A stretch of DNA of 64,000 nt from Portunus trituberculatus (taxonomy: Eukaryota > Arthropoda > Malacostraca > Decapoda > Portunidae). The position numbers and the translations under genes were made by a program. Below, piece by piece: positions 63,531 through 64,000 of the stretch (positions are counted from its first letter, which is position 1; every line of letters starts with the position of its first letter). The notes beneath the pieces are model-generated. The model did no database searches. It saw only the letters and a list, made by a program, of their open reading frames with translations, and was not told the origin of the DNA. Location: assembly GCF_017591435.1 (NCBI RefSeq), contig NC_059259.1:642130-706129 (forward strand), given 5' to 3'.

Positions 63531-64000
63531 TGTTCAAGGTGTTACAGTGGAATTGCAGAAGTATTCGGAATAAAGATCCATACTTGTTACTTTTAGTGAA
63601 TATACACAGGCCGTCCGTTATTTGTCTACAGGAGACGAGACTGGAGGATCAGCCTGATCCTGCAGTGCTAAAACACTACCACCCGTATAGAAGATATGAG
63701 GGACACGACAATTTATTACAACGGTGAACCGAACAACCCCGTCTCACACAAGTGTGGAAAACAATAAACATATTAAATAACAAAAAAACATATATACCTA
63801 TAAACACACTTAAAATACATAATATTGTAATAGATAATAAAATAGGTATAGCAAACGCCATAGCCAATCAATTCCATCAGGCCAGCAGTACAACTTATTA
63901 TGACCCTGCCTTCCTTCCAAGGAAGGAGGCTGCAGAATACACTGTCCCAAACTTTGCCACAGGAGGCGTAAACTCTGACTACAACACAGAGTTTACGTTG
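63530..64000 (+). pseudogene. LINE ORF2 start with large internal deletion (runs off window)
   Basis: The ATG at 63530 overlaps the ORF1 stop (TAATG). The frame reads FKVLQWNCRSIRNKDPYLLL and VICLQETRLEDQPDP, the start of an AP endonuclease, then stops at 63725. From about 63740 the sequence resumes with the linker before the RT (TYIPINTLKIHN, ANAIANQFHQASS, YYDPAFLPRKEA) to the window end. Most of the endonuclease has been deleted. It may belong with one of the RNase H-bearing families here, but ORF1 is not present in those copies to compare. Confidence 0.8.

Overview
This window reads as intron-rich, transposon-dominated animal DNA, most likely from a decapod crustacean (probably a crab). 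That is an inference. It rests on the extreme density of (AC)n, (AT)n, (GA)n and (GACT)n microsatellites, tRNA-derived SINEs with TGG/GGTTCGA-type boxes, several non-LTR retrotransposon clades, and two animal-type host genes interrupted or flanked by these repeats. There is no operon structure, CRISPR array, rRNA or functional tRNA gene, and nothing bacterial.

Host genes. (1) A complete three-exon Snapin gene (BLOC-1/SNARE-associated coiled-coil protein, 121 aa) runs on the + strand from 21588 to 30059, with two ~4 kb introns filled with repeats. (2) An intact single-exon HemK2/N6AMT1-type protein methyltransferase (214 aa) lies at 32268-32912 (+). (3) A decaying C2H2 zinc-finger array lies at about 1540-3175 (-). 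(4) Exonic sequence for an unrecognised N-glycosylation-rich coiled-coil plus Gly/Asn-rich protein lies at 13181-13926 (+), directly after a 290-bp (AT)n tract.

Layout of the mobile DNA. 3.3-10.6 kb is a three-level nest: a CR1-like LINE copy interrupted by an LTR retrotransposon (5-bp target duplication GAGAG), whose LTR is in turn interrupted by a mariner element (TA duplication). 15.8-21.1 kb holds three head-to-tail 5'-truncated copies of one RNase H-bearing LINE on the - strand. 26.3-31.3 kb (Snapin intron 2 and downstream) and 34.1-41.5 kb hold CR1-like copies, one near full length at 36.96-41.03 kb. 42.1-44.48 kb is a second RNase H-bearing LINE (-). 44.5-45.4 kb is an envelope-like retroelement gene remnant. 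47.3-50.0 kb is a PHD + FLYWCH + MULE-type transposase gene (-). 50.5-53.3 kb is a two-gene PIF/Harbinger element with an antisense MADF-BESS gene lying in the transposase intron. 54.88-56.59 kb is a hAT element with a perfect 8-bp target duplication. 57.2-60.1 kb is an R2-clade LINE (-). 62.2-64 kb is the ORF1 and internally deleted ORF2 of an I/Jockey-group LINE (+).

The most interesting system-level signal is that copies of the CR1-like LINE nearly all begin at a 5' truncation abutting (AC)n and end in an (AC)n tract. This pattern suggests a LINE that targets or seeds AC microsatellites. A Jockey-like copy sits in the same way inside a (GACT)n tract. Other notable points are the empty-site ORF created by removing the hAT element, and the complementary (GT)n/(AC)n tracts that bracket Snapin exon 2. 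Almost all transposon genes carry frameshifts or stops, so most copies are dead.
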